DNA from: Planotetraspora kaengkrachanensis
GTDB lineage: Bacteria > Actinomycetota > Actinomycetes > Streptosporangiales > Streptosporangiaceae
Length of the DNA: 64,000 nucleotides
Direction of reading: 5' to 3'
NCBI RefSeq assembly: GCF_016862895.1
Contig: NZ_BONV01000015.1
Location: 170,061 to 234,060 of the forward strand
The position numbers and the translations under genes are program-made. Under the pieces are notes generated by a model. The model did not search any database, was not told the DNA's origin, and worked only from the letters and a program-made list of their open reading frames with translations. Shown here one piece after another: positions 16,567 to 24,548 of this stretch (positions are counted from its first letter, which is position 1; each line of letters starts with the position of its first letter).

Positions 16567-17316
16567 TCAGGACCGCTCGTCGAGGAACGCGAGGATCCGC
16601 CGCCAGGCGTCGGCCGAGGCGCCGGCGAACTCCTCGTTCCCCATCTCGAAGAACCCGTGCGGCGCCCCGGGGTAGGTCACGAAATCATGGGGCACACCGG
16701 CGCTCTCGAGCGCGTGGCCGAAGGCGTCCACGACCGCCGGAGGGATGCCCTCGTCGCCGCCTCCGAACATGCCGAGGACAGGCGCGGTGAAACCGGAAGC
16801 GAGCTGGGTCGGGCCCGCCGCGCCGAACAACTCGTCGGGATAGCCGTACAGCCCGACGACACCGGCCAGGCCGAACCGCTCGAGCGCGGTCGTGAACGCG
16901 AACCGGCCGCCCAGGCAGAAGCCGAGCGAAACGACGGCCGCGCACCCGCGCGAGCGGAGCCAGGTGACACCCGCCGTGAAGTCGTCGTAGAGGACGTCCC
17001 TGGTGAGCTTGCCGAGATGGTCCATGAACGGGAACTCGGGCTCGCGATCCTCCAGCCGGGACGTCCGGGAGAAGTAGTCGATCGCGACGGCCGGATGGCC
17101 GTGCTCGGCGAGGCGGAGGGAAAGCTGCTCGTAGAACCCGGAAAGACCGCGGTTGTCAGGAAGGACGAGCACTCCCACTCCGGACGGGCCGCCGGGCACG
17201 GCGTGGAAGGCGGCGACCTCGGTCCCGTCGGCCGAGGGCAGCGTGACGCGTCCCGAGGAGAGGACGACGGCCGACGACGCGGGCACAGGCGGCACGGCGT
17301 CTGCTTCGTAACACAC
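16567..17316 (-). CDS. Dienelactone-hydrolase-family protein
   Basis: A 249-residue alpha/beta hydrolase with the Cys-Asp-His triad of dienelactone hydrolase: Cys in SLGFCLGGR (about 134), Asp in GGGDEGIP (about 188) and His in PGAPHGFFE (about 220). The N-terminal half has the expected VLVLPDNRGLSGFYEQ strand-loop. True dienelactone hydrolases open 4-carboxymethylenebutenolide in aromatic catabolism, but many relatives have other ester or lactone substrates, so the assignment stops at family level. The GTG at 17316 is chosen for its AAAGGG SD; an upstream GTG/ATG pair at 17364/17361 is possible. The 5' side is unusually A/T-rich. Confidence 0.82.
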   Translation of the reverse strand: MCYEADAVPPVPASSAVVLSSGRVTLPSADGTEVAAFHAVPGGPSGVGVLVLPDNRGLSGFYEQLSLRLAEHGHPAVAIDYFSRTSRLEDREPEFPFMDHLGKLTRDVLYDDFTAGVTWLRSRGCAAVVSLGFCLGGRFAFTTALERFGLAGVVGLYGYPDELFGAAGPTQLASGFTAPVLGMFGGGDEGIPPAVVDAFGHALESAGVPHDFVTYPGAPHGFFEMGNEEFAGASADAWRRILAFLDERS

Positions 17317-17497
17317 AGGCGAATTCCCTTTCTCTGGGATATACGCCGTGATGCTACTCATCACAAAAGGATTATTTTCCTATCATAACATCCAAAGATA
17401 AATTTCCGGCTACTTGTGGATATATATCGAAAAACACCGGTACGGCGTGCGCCCATCGCGGGCGCGCGCCGAAACCGGGCCGCTGTCCAGACGGCTC
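17317..17497. other. A/T-rich intergenic patch
   Basis: The stretch around 17340-17440 (for example TTATTTTCCTATCATAACAT) is far richer in A/T than the surroundings. It probably includes the promoter of the minus-strand hydrolase and may be part of foreign or decayed DNA, because a glycosidase remnant follows directly. No gene is supported. Confidence 0.4.
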
Positions 17498-17692
17498 TCA
17501 TGACCCTGTGCGCAACGCCATCCATTCGACTACGCCGGTCGAGTAACCGGTTCTTGAGGCGATGCTCAACCGCAGCCGCGTGGTGTTCACCGAGGTGAAC
17601 GTCGTGACGTTGTAGGTGTTGCCCGCGACGCCGCACGCCGACTGACCGGGCACCGCCACGTAGGCGCTGCCGTTCCAGTACTGGACCTGACA
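17498..17692 (-). pseudogene. C-terminal remnant of a secreted glycoside hydrolase
   Basis: About 64 codons that end at a proper stop and read as the C-terminal beta-rich module common at the end of actinobacterial arabinofuranosidases and galactosidases (QYWNGSAYVAVPGQ, GNTYNVTTFTSV, GVVEWMAL). There is no start codon or catalytic domain. Upstream, the frame runs directly into a LacI-type operator and then a long hairpin, so the bulk of the gene appears to have been deleted. The family is judged from motif style only. Confidence 0.6.
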
Positions 17693-17693
17693 G

Positions 17694-17709
17694 GTGTTTG
17701 CGATAACAC
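17694..17709. promoter_or_regulatory. Orphan LacI-family operator beside the glycosidase remnant
   Basis: GTGTTTGCGATAACAC, identical in all 16 bases to the autoregulatory site of the LacI gene about 2.5 kb away. It abuts the truncated glycosidase reading frame with one base between. It probably once controlled that gene as a second target of the same sugar regulator. Confidence 0.65.
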
Positions 17710-17719
17710 GCTTTACATG

Positions 17720-17769
17720 CCTTCGGTACGGCCCGCACTCCGCTGTAGCGGTGCGGGCCGTACCGAAGG
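17720..17769. repeat. Long near-perfect hairpin
   Basis: A 19-bp perfect inverted repeat (CCTTCGGTACGGCCCGCAC and its complement) flanks a 12-nt centre that itself can pair (CGCT/AGCG). It lies beside the orphan operator and has no T-tract on either side. It could be a terminator of the lost gene or the end of a mobile element. Confidence 0.7.
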
Positions 17770-17945
17770 GAATCGACGCGGCATCCGGGGGCCGCGGATT
17801 CACCGCGGCCCGGACGGGCGCGTCTGGGCGGGCAGGCCGTGATCGCCGGCCCTCGCCCCGGACGGTGGTCCCGTGAGGCTTGCGCCGCCCCCGCGGTGGC
17901 GCACGCCTCAATGCCCGGGATCACTCGATGGCTGACTCTCCGCGA

Positions 17946-19322
17946 TCAGGCGGCGGAGACGGTGACGGGCGCGTCGTCCTCGTCCGGGGACGGCGAGCCG
18001 CCCGGAGCGCGGGACGGCGACGCGCCGGAGGCGTGCCCCTCGCCGTGGGACGGCGACGCGCCGGAAGCATCTGACGTCGAGGCGTCCGGAGTGGCCCGAT
18101 GGGCGGCGTGCCTGCCACCGCGCGGGCGCTGCTCGTCCTCGACCGTCCGTTCGGCGCCCGCGTACCAGCCGGTGACGACCTGCCCGGCCACGACCACGAA
18201 CAGCAGGGCGAACGGCACCGTCCACCCGCCGCTCACCTGGTGCAGGACGCCGAAGGCCAGCGGCCCGGCGCCCGCGATGAGGTAGCCGGTGCTCTGCCCG
18301 AACGCGGACAGCGCGCTGGTGGCCTCGGGCGTCCGGGTGCGCAGGGCGAGCATCGACAACGCCAGCGGGAACGTGCCCATCGCGACGGCCACGAGGAGCG
18401 ACCAGACCCAGAGCGCGTGGCCCGTCATGAGGCCGGCGAATCCCGCCGCGTAGAGGACGGCGAAGCCGACCACGAGCGCGCGCTGGTTCCGCAGGCGCGT
18501 CGCCAGCGGGGGCACGACCAGAGAGATCGGGATGCCGAGGCCCGTGAAGACCGCCAGGACGGTTCCCGCCTGGCCCGCGGTGTAGCCGTTGTCCCGAAGG
18601 ATCTCGGGCAGCCAGCCGAACATCACGTACGCGATGAGCGACTGCGACCCGAAGTAGCCGGCGATGGCCCAGGCCAGCCTGGTCCGGATGAGTTCGCCGG
18701 TTCCCGTGCGCGCGAGGGTGCGGGACCGCTCCGGCTCATTGCGCGACAGCGCAAGCCACGGAATGGCGGCGACAGCGGCCAAGGCCGCCCACACTCCCAG
18801 CGCGATGTGCCAGTTGCCGTCGGCCGCCCGCTGGATGGGCACGGTCGCCGCGGCGGCGACCATCGTTCCGACAGCGAGAGCCGTCGAGTAGACGGTCGTC
18901 ATGGCACCCGCACGGCGGGGGAAATGCTGCTTGATGAGGGTCGGGATCACCACGTTGCCGATGGCGCCGCCGGACAGCGCGACCACGCTCGCGGCCAGGA
19001 ACACCGGGGTGTTGCCCACCATTGCGCGGACGGCGAGGCCGACCCCGAGCAGGGCGAGCGCGACCAGCAGGAGCCGGCGTTCGCCCATGATCCGCGACAG
19101 CGCGGGGGTAAGGCCCCCGAAGACGGCGAAGGACAACACCGGCAGCGTGGTGAGCAGGCCCGTCGCCACCCCCGACATGCCAAGGCTCTCGCTGACCTGG
19201 TCGAGGACCGGTCCCACGCTGGTCACGGCCGTCCGCAGGTTGAGCGCCGCCAGGGCGATCCCCGCTGCGATCAGCCAGGCCATCGACCTGTTGCCTTGTC
19301 TGTGTGCGGCGACGGCACTCAT
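17946..19322 (-). CDS. MFS transporter, CynX/NimT-like
   Basis: A 458-residue major facilitator with 12 helices. The N-terminal text (AALNLRTAVTSVGPVLDQV) is typical of the CynX/NimT cyanate and 2-nitroimidazole group, and LPTLIKQHFPRR-like and GGLTPALSRIMGERR loops are present. The last 55 residues are a cytoplasmic, low-complexity tail with repeated SDASGASPSHGEG-like units, encoded by repeated DNA words. The ATG at 19322 is chosen (GGGAG upstream); in-frame starts at 19334, 19361 and 19376 are possible. The substrate is unknown. Confidence 0.8.
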   Translation of the reverse strand: MSAVAAHRQGNRSMAWLIAAGIALAALNLRTAVTSVGPVLDQVSESLGMSGVATGLLTTLPVLSFAVFGGLTPALSRIMGERRLLLVALALLGVGLAVRAMVGNTPVFLAASVVALSGGAIGNVVIPTLIKQHFPRRAGAMTTVYSTALAVGTMVAAAATVPIQRAADGNWHIALGVWAALAAVAAIPWLALSRNEPERSRTLARTGTGELIRTRLAWAIAGYFGSQSLIAYVMFGWLPEILRDNGYTAGQAGTVLAVFTGLGIPISLVVPPLATRLRNQRALVVGFAVLYAAGFAGLMTGHALWVWSLLVAVAMGTFPLALSMLALRTRTPEATSALSAFGQSTGYLIAGAGPLAFGVLHQVSGGWTVPFALLFVVVAGQVVTGWYAGAERTVEDEQRPRGGRHAAHRATPDASTSDASGASPSHGEGHASGASPSRAPGGSPSPDEDDAPVTVSAA

Positions 19323-19445
19323 GCCGGTGTTCACTCCCGTTAGCTGCGATCGTCCAGTCATCCCACGTTTCGACAACCGTATCAGCGGCGTTATTCCTCA
19401 CCACGGCGGGGTGGGTGGCCGGCCCTGCGAACGGAGGGCGACGAC

Positions 19446-19841
19446 CTAGGAAACGGGACGGCGGCGCAGCAGCCAGATCAGCCCGAAAACCGGCAACACG
19501 AGAGGCACGAATCCGTAGCCGCTGCCGTAGCCGGACCACACGGTCGCGTCGGGGAACGCCCGGGAGTCCACGAGGCTCAGCGTCCCGACGATCAGTACGC
19601 CGGCCAGCTCGATCGCGCACGCGACCAGCGCCAGGCGGCGGTTGTTCCTGGCCAGCGCCACGGTCAGCACGATGTAGACGATCCCGGCGAAGGCAGAAAG
19701 CAGGTAGGCGAGCGGCGCCTCGGAGAACTTGGTGGCGATCTGCACGCCGGCGCGCGAGGTGGCCGCGAGGGCGAACACACCGTAGACCGCCACGAGCAGC
19801 CGTCCCGGCCCCGACCTGACCTGCCGGTCACCCTGGGTCAT
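19446..19841 (-). CDS. Small integral membrane protein (131 aa)
   Basis: Four hydrophobic segments (LLVAVYGVFALAATSRAGV, LLSAFAGIVYIVLTVAL, LALVACAIELAGVLIVGTL, GFVPLVLPVFGLIWLL) and a basic C-terminus RRRPVS. The W-SGYGSGYGF region before the last helix is typical of an actinobacterial hypothetical membrane family. Its ATG overlaps the stop of the upstream membrane-protein gene by 4 bases, so the two are translated together and may form a complex. Function is unknown. Confidence 0.75.
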   Translation of the reverse strand: MTQGDRQVRSGPGRLLVAVYGVFALAATSRAGVQIATKFSEAPLAYLLSAFAGIVYIVLTVALARNNRRLALVACAIELAGVLIVGTLSLVDSRAFPDATVWSGYGSGYGFVPLVLPVFGLIWLLRRRPVS

Positions 19842-20191
19842 GCCGCCCCGTTCCAGATCTGCATCAGCCTGCCGATCATGACGGCGACGGTGAAACCGGC
19901 CACCGCGATGACGCCGGGCCCCCAGCGCGTGCGCTCGGCCATCCCCCACCAGACGGCGGCGGGCGGGATGACCAGCGTCCCGGCCAGGTAGCCGATGAAG
20001 GTGGCCTTCTCCCGCACGTGATCCATCCCGGCCAGAGCGATGCCCGCCTGAACCAGCAACGCCACCTCGAGCAGCGCGAGGCCCGCCAGCAGGACCACGC
20101 CCATGGACCGGTCACGGACGGCGGTGACGATTCCCGCCAGGGCGAGGAGCAGTGCGGCGGCGATGATCCAGCCCGAGTACGCGGCGGTCAT
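19838..20191 (-). CDS. Small integral membrane protein (117 aa)
   Basis: Four hydrophobic segments in 117 residues, starting MTAAYSGWIIAAALLLALAG. ATG at 20191 starts the first helix; the upstream frame is not protein-like. It is coupled by ATGA overlap to the next membrane protein. The pair probably forms a two-gene operon. No known domain is recognised. Confidence 0.72.
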   Translation of the reverse strand: MTAAYSGWIIAAALLLALAGIVTAVRDRSMGVVLLAGLALLEVALLVQAGIALAGMDHVREKATFIGYLAGTLVIPPAAVWWGMAERTRWGPGVIAVAGFTVAVMIGRLMQIWNGAA

Positions 20192-20297
20192 CGCGCGCCC
20201 AAGGCCGGGAACGTCGGGGACCACGGGGACATGGCCAGTAGGGTATCGGCCCGGCCACGCCGTCCGTGACACAGGGCGACCGCCGGGCGGACCGCCG

Positions 20298-21392
20298 CTA
20301 TGACCTGCGCGTCTCCTGGAGCAGGAGGTCGACGGCGTCCTCGGGCCTCCCGTCCCGGGCATGGGCGCCGCGCTGGCGCGAGGCCGAGCTGCCCCGGCGC
20401 AGCGCGGCGTCCGCGAGCTCCGACACGACCTCCCAGTCCCCCAGCTCCTCCAGCGCGGGCCGCAGATCGTCGAGCAGCCAGGTGATCAGCTTCGGGGCGC
20501 TCATGGGCCGGCTGTTCACCGGCGACAGCAGGTCGCCCTCGAGACCCGAGCGCGCCGCCCGCCAGTTCGCCGCCCGCAGGAGCGCGACTCGGCCCTCGCC
20601 CTTCTGGGGCTCGCCCTTCACCACGGACTCGCTCTCCCTGACGACCAGCGCCCGGAACAGTCCCGCGATCAGCACCACGTCGTCGACCAGGGGACACGAG
20701 TCGCAGACCCGCAACTCGACCGTCGGCACGTGGGCGCTGAGGCGGATGTCGAAATAGACCATGCCGACGTCCTCGATGACGCCGGAGGCGACCAGGTCCT
20801 CCGCGGCCTGGTCGTACTCCGCGGCGCTGCGGAAGGGCCCGACGGGCCCGGCCGTCGGCCACCGTTGCCAGGCCAGCGCCCGGCTGCTGGCATACCCACT
20901 GTCGGCGTCCTGCCAGTACGGCGAGCTCGCGCTCAGTGCCAGCAGCGCGGGAAGCCACGGCTCCACCCGCTGGACGGCGAGCACGGCCACGTCCCGGTCG
21001 TCGATCTCCACATGCACCTGGGCTCCGCAGATCAGCTGTTCCTGGGCGAGGAACTGGTAGGAGTCCGACAGGTACCGGAACCGCTCGCCCGGCGAGATGG
21101 TGAAGCCGTCCGTCCCGGCCAGCGGGGTCGTCCCCGACCCGATCACGCCGACCCCCAGCGGCTCGGCGGCCGCCGTGAGGGCGCCGCGCAGCCGTACGAG
21201 CTCGGCCCGCACGTCCATCAGGTCCTCGTACGGCGTGCTGTTGGTCTCCACGACCGAGCGCTGCAGCTCGGCGGCGAAGCCCTCCTCCGGCAGCTGGTCG
21301 AGCATGGCATGCGCCAGCGGGGTCAGCCGCCGGGATTCCAGGTCGACGACGAGGAACTCCTCTTCAACACCCACCGGTCTTCGCGACGTCAT
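20298..21392 (-). CDS. YbdK-type carboxylate-amine ligase (glutamate-cysteine ligase family 2)
   Basis: A 364-residue ATP-dependent ligase of the GCS2/YbdK family. Landmarks are the N-terminal VGVEEEFLVVD, ELQRSVVETNS, the FRYLSDSYQFLAQEQLICGAQ region (split here), QVHVEIDD, and RLSAHVPTVELRVCD. E. coli YbdK has weak gamma-glutamylcysteine ligase activity. Actinobacteria usually carry several paralogues, some with other carboxylate-amine ligations, so the substrate is open. Start ATG at 21392 opens directly with the conserved strand; its SD is weak. It is divergent from the exo-glucosaminidase gene. Confidence 0.85.
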   Translation of the reverse strand: MTSRRPVGVEEEFLVVDLESRRLTPLAHAMLDQLPEEGFAAELQRSVVETNSTPYEDLMDVRAELVRLRGALTAAAEPLGVGVIGSGTTPLAGTDGFTISPGERFRYLSDSYQFLAQEQLICGAQVHVEIDDRDVAVLAVQRVEPWLPALLALSASSPYWQDADSGYASSRALAWQRWPTAGPVGPFRSAAEYDQAAEDLVASGVIEDVGMVYFDIRLSAHVPTVELRVCDSCPLVDDVVLIAGLFRALVVRESESVVKGEPQKGEGRVALLRAANWRAARSGLEGDLLSPVNSRPMSAPKLITWLLDDLRPALEELGDWEVVSELADAALRRGSSASRQRGAHARDGRPEDAVDLLLQETRRS

Positions 21393-21425
21393 GCCAGGTC
21401 ACTACCCAGGTCACAGGGATTACCC

Positions 21426-21454
21426 TTGACGCGATCATGAGCGCGTCCTACGAT
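21426..21454 (+). promoter_or_regulatory. Promoter of the exo-beta-D-glucosaminidase gene
   Basis: TTGACG (21426-21431) and TACGAT (21449-21454) with a 17-bp spacer, an excellent vegetative promoter match. The expected start site (about 21461) falls at the edge of the palindrome at 21463-21489, which suggests repression by a bound regulator. Confidence 0.75.
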
Positions 21455-21462
21455 CTGGGCAA

Positions 21463-21489
21463 ATTTGTTAATAACCCTTATTAACAAAT
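21463..21489. promoter_or_regulatory. 27-bp palindromic operator
   Basis: Perfect 12-bp arms (ATTTGTTAATAA / TTATTAACAAAT) around CCC, immediately after the promoter and 15 bp before the start codon. An A/T-rich palindrome over the transcription start suggests a ROK- or LacI-type sugar repressor. No such regulator gene is adjacent, so the factor is unidentified. Confidence 0.8.
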
Positions 21490-21504
21490 GCTCAGGAGGA
21501 TTCT

Positions 21505-24500
21505 GTGCGCCCCCGGACCCTGCTCCGATCACTCGCCGCGCTCGCCCTGACATTCGCCGGTCTCACGGCCGTGCCCGTCGCGCCCGCCTCCGCCTCACAG
21601 GCGGTCCCCCAGGCGATCGCCCTCCCCGGCTACAAGATCCAGTCATCGTCCATCACCCCGGACTCCGGCGCGGCGATCTCCTCGCCGGGCTACGCCGCCC
21701 CAGGCTGGTACGCCGCCGGACCCCGCTCGACCGTCTTCGCCGCTCTCGTCGCCGACGGCGTCTACCCCGACCCGTTCTACTCGACGAACATGAAGAACGT
21801 GCCGGCGTCGGACTTCACCGTGCCCTGGTGGTTCCGCTCGGACTTCACGGTCGGACCCGAGACCGGCCTGAGCACGTTCCTGGACTTCACCGGGCTGATA
21901 TCGGGCGGCGACGTCTGGGTGAACGGGACGCAGGTGGCCGCCGGGCTCGCCGGGGCGTACACGCGCCACGAGATCGACGTGACCTCGCTGGTGCACCCCG
22001 GCACCAACTCGGTCGCCTTCAAGGTCAACCCCAACGACCCGAACAAGCAGCTGACGATCGGCTGGATCGACTGGGTGCAGAACCCGCCCGACCGGAACAT
22101 GGGCATCTTCCGCGACGTCCTCGTCCGGCGCAGCGGCTCGGTCGCCCTGCGCGACGCCCACGTCGTGACCTCGCTCAACGGCGCGCTGAACCGGGCCGAC
22201 CTGACGGTCAAGGTCGACGCGCGCAACGACTCCGCGTCCCCGGTCACCGCGAAGATCGCCGGCACAGCGGGCTCGCAGCGCTTCAGCCAGACCGTACGGC
22301 TCGCCGCCCATGAGACGAAGACGGTGTCCTTCCCGCTCACCGTGAAGCACCCGCGGATCTGGTGGCCGTACGGCATGGGCGGCCAGCCGCTCTACGACCT
22401 CGACGTGACCTCCACGGTGAAGGGCGCCGTGACGGACTCCTCCTCGTCGACGTACGGCATCCGCTCGGTCACCTCGTCGCTCGACGCGAGCGGCCACCGC
22501 CTCTACAAGATCAACGGCCGCCCGATCCTGATCCGCGGCGGCGGCTGGTCCTCGGACATCTTCCTGCGCTGGGACACGACGTACGTCCAGGACAAGCTGA
22601 AGTACGTCCGCGACATGGGCCTGAACACGATCCGGCTGGAGGGCCACCTCGAGTCGGACGAGCTGTTCGACATGGCCGACCGGATGGGCATCCTCGTCAT
22701 GGCCGGCTGGGAGTGCTGCGACAAATGGGAGGGCCAGACCAACGGCGGCGAGTCGGGCGACCCGTGGACCGCGGCCGACTATCCGATCGCCAAGGCCTCC
22801 ATGGCCGCGGAGGCGGCCCGGCTGCGCGACCACCCGAGCGTGTTCACCTTCCTCATCGGCAGCGACTTCGCGCCGAACGCCACGCAGGAGGCCGACTACC
22901 TCAGCGCACTCGACGCGGCCGACTGGAAGACGCCGGTCGTCGCGGCGGCCTCGGACAACTCCTCACCCCAACTGGGCGACTCCGGCATGAAGATGGAGGG
23001 GCCCTACGACTGGATCCCGCCGAACTACTGGTACGACAAGCGGCTCGGCGGCGCCGCGGGCTTCGCGTCCGAGGTCAGCGCGGGACCGGACATCCCCACG
23101 GTCGACTCGCTGAAGCGGATGCTCTCCCCCTCCGAGCAGGACACGCTCTGGCAGAACCTGACCGCCCCCCAGTACCACCGGTCGCCGTCGAGGACCTTCG
23201 ACGACCTCACCTTGTTCAACAACGCCCTCGTCGGCCGGTACGGCGCGCCGTCGAGCCTCGACGACTACGTGCGCAAGGCCCAGCTCGCCCAGTACGAGAA
23301 CGTCCGCGCGCAGTTCGAGGCGTTCGGCCGCAACTTCACCGACGCGTCCGACCCCTCGACGGGGGTCATCTACTGGATGCTGAACAGCGGCTGGAGCTCG
23401 CTCCACTGGCAGCTGTTCGACACCTACCTCGACCAGGGCGGCGCCTACTGGGGCACGCGGAAGGCCACGGCGCCGCTCCACGTGCAGTACTCCTACGACG
23501 ACAAGTCCGTGGTCGTCGTCAACTCGACCCACACGCCCGCCGCGGGGCTGACCGTGAAGACCGACGTCTTCGCGCTCGACGGCACGAGTGAGTACAGCAA
23601 CACGGCGACCGTCACCGCGCCCGCCGACGGCGGCCGGGTCACCGCTGTCACCGTGCCCGCGATCAGCGGCCTCCCGTCGACGTACCTGCTGCGCCTGACG
23701 CTCAGCGACGGCTCGGGCGAGATCGACAGGAACGTCTACTGGTTGTCGACCTCGAGCGACACGCTCGACTACGACGACAGCGACTGGTACTACACGCCGA
23801 CCACGTCGTACGCGAACCTCACGGGGCTCACGAGCATGCCCCAGGCGCCGATCTCGGTGACCGCCGCGTCCGCCTCGGCGGGCACCGCGACGGTCACGGT
23901 GAAGAACACAGGCACGGGGAAGGTCCCCGCGTTCTACCTCGACGCCCACGTGGTCGACGCGTCCGGGACCCCGGTCCTGCCCGCCCAGTGGTCGGACAAC
24001 GCGATCAGCCTCTGGCCGGGTGAGTCGAAGACGCTCACCGTCACATATCGGGGCTCCGCCGCGGGCGTCCGCGTCAGCGGATGGAACACCTCGACGCAGA
24101 CGGTGACGTTCGGCGGGACGGGCCCGTCGAAGGTCTACCAGGCGGAGGACGCGCGGTTGTCGAAGGCGGGCGTCCTCACCGACCACACCGGGTACACCGG
24201 CTCCGGCTTCGTCGACTACGACAACAGGGCCAAGGGCTACGTGGAGTGGACCGTCGACGCCGCCGCGGCGGGATCCACACCGCTCACCGTCCGGTACGCC
24301 AACGGCACCACGGCGAACCACCCGATGGACATCTCCGTCAACGGCAAAGTGGTGGCCTCGAAGGTCGCCTTCAACGGCACCGGCGGCTGGGACACCTGGG
24401 CGGACCGGGTGGTCACGGCGAAGCTCAGGGCCGGGAAGAACACGGTGAGGGCCACCGCGACGTCAGGCCGCGGCGGGCCGAACGTCGACAAGATCACCGT

Positions 24501-24507
24501 CGGCTGA
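21505..24507 (+). CDS. Secreted exo-beta-D-glucosaminidase (GH2, CsxA type) with C-terminal CBM35
   Basis: A 1000-residue secreted enzyme that removes GlcN from the non-reducing end of chitosan chains. The signal peptide is at about residues 1-33 (LLRSLAALALTFAGLTA, then ASASQA). A GH2 sugar-binding domain (WWFRSDFTV, NPPDRNMGIFRDV) is followed by an Ig-like domain and the TIM barrel (LNTIRLEGHLESDELFD, MAGWECCDKWEG). The GH2 acid/base position is Asp (LIGSDFAPN, about 454) and the nucleophile is Glu (GFASEVSAG, about 523), the D/E combination of A. orientalis CsxA. About residues 876-1000 are a CBM35 (YQAEDARLS, GFVDYDN). The GTG start has a strong AGGAGGA at 21494-21500. An AfsR-like gene follows after 41 bp. 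Confidence 0.92.
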   Translation: MRPRTLLRSLAALALTFAGLTAVPVAPASASQAVPQAIALPGYKIQSSSITPDSGAAISSPGYAAPGWYAAGPRSTVFAALVADGVYPDPFYSTNMKNVPASDFTVPWWFRSDFTVGPETGLSTFLDFTGLISGGDVWVNGTQVAAGLAGAYTRHEIDVTSLVHPGTNSVAFKVNPNDPNKQLTIGWIDWVQNPPDRNMGIFRDVLVRRSGSVALRDAHVVTSLNGALNRADLTVKVDARNDSASPVTAKIAGTAGSQRFSQTVRLAAHETKTVSFPLTVKHPRIWWPYGMGGQPLYDLDVTSTVKGAVTDSSSSTYGIRSVTSSLDASGHRLYKINGRPILIRGGGWSSDIFLRWDTTYVQDKLKYVRDMGLNTIRLEGHLESDELFDMADRMGILVMAGWECCDKWEGQTNGGESGDPWTAADYPIAKASMAAEAARLRDHPSVFTFLIGSDFAPNATQEADYLSALDAADWKTPVVAAASDNSSPQLGDSGMKMEGPYDWIPPNYWYDKRLGGAAGFASEVSAGPDIPTVDSLKRMLSPSEQDTLWQNLTAPQYHRSPSRTFDDLTLFNNALVGRYGAPSSLDDYVRKAQLAQYENVRAQFEAFGRNFTDASDPSTGVIYWMLNSGWSSLHWQLFDTYLDQGGAYWGTRKATAPLHVQYSYDDKSVVVVNSTHTPAAGLTVKTDVFALDGTSEYSNTATVTAPADGGRVTAVTVPAISGLPSTYLLRLTLSDGSGEIDRNVYWLSTSSDTLDYDDSDWYYTPTTSYANLTGLTSMPQAPISVTAASASAGTATVTVKNTGTGKVPAFYLDAHVVDASGTPVLPAQWSDNAISLWPGESKTLTVTYRGSAAGVRVSGWNTSTQTVTFGGTGPSKVYQAEDARLSKAGVLTDHTGYTGSGFVDYDNRAKGYVEWTVDAAAAGSTPLTVRYANGTTANHPMDISVNGKVVASKVAFNGTGGWDTWADRVVTAKLRAGKNTVRATATSGRGGPNVDKITVG

Positions 24508-24548
24508 GAGACGGGCGTCCGGCAGGGCGCGCGTGAGACGCTGGACCC

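Noticed and set aside
17361..17924. Minus-strand frame of 187 codons
   Set aside because: Out of frame with the recognisable glycosidase remnant; composition not protein-like.
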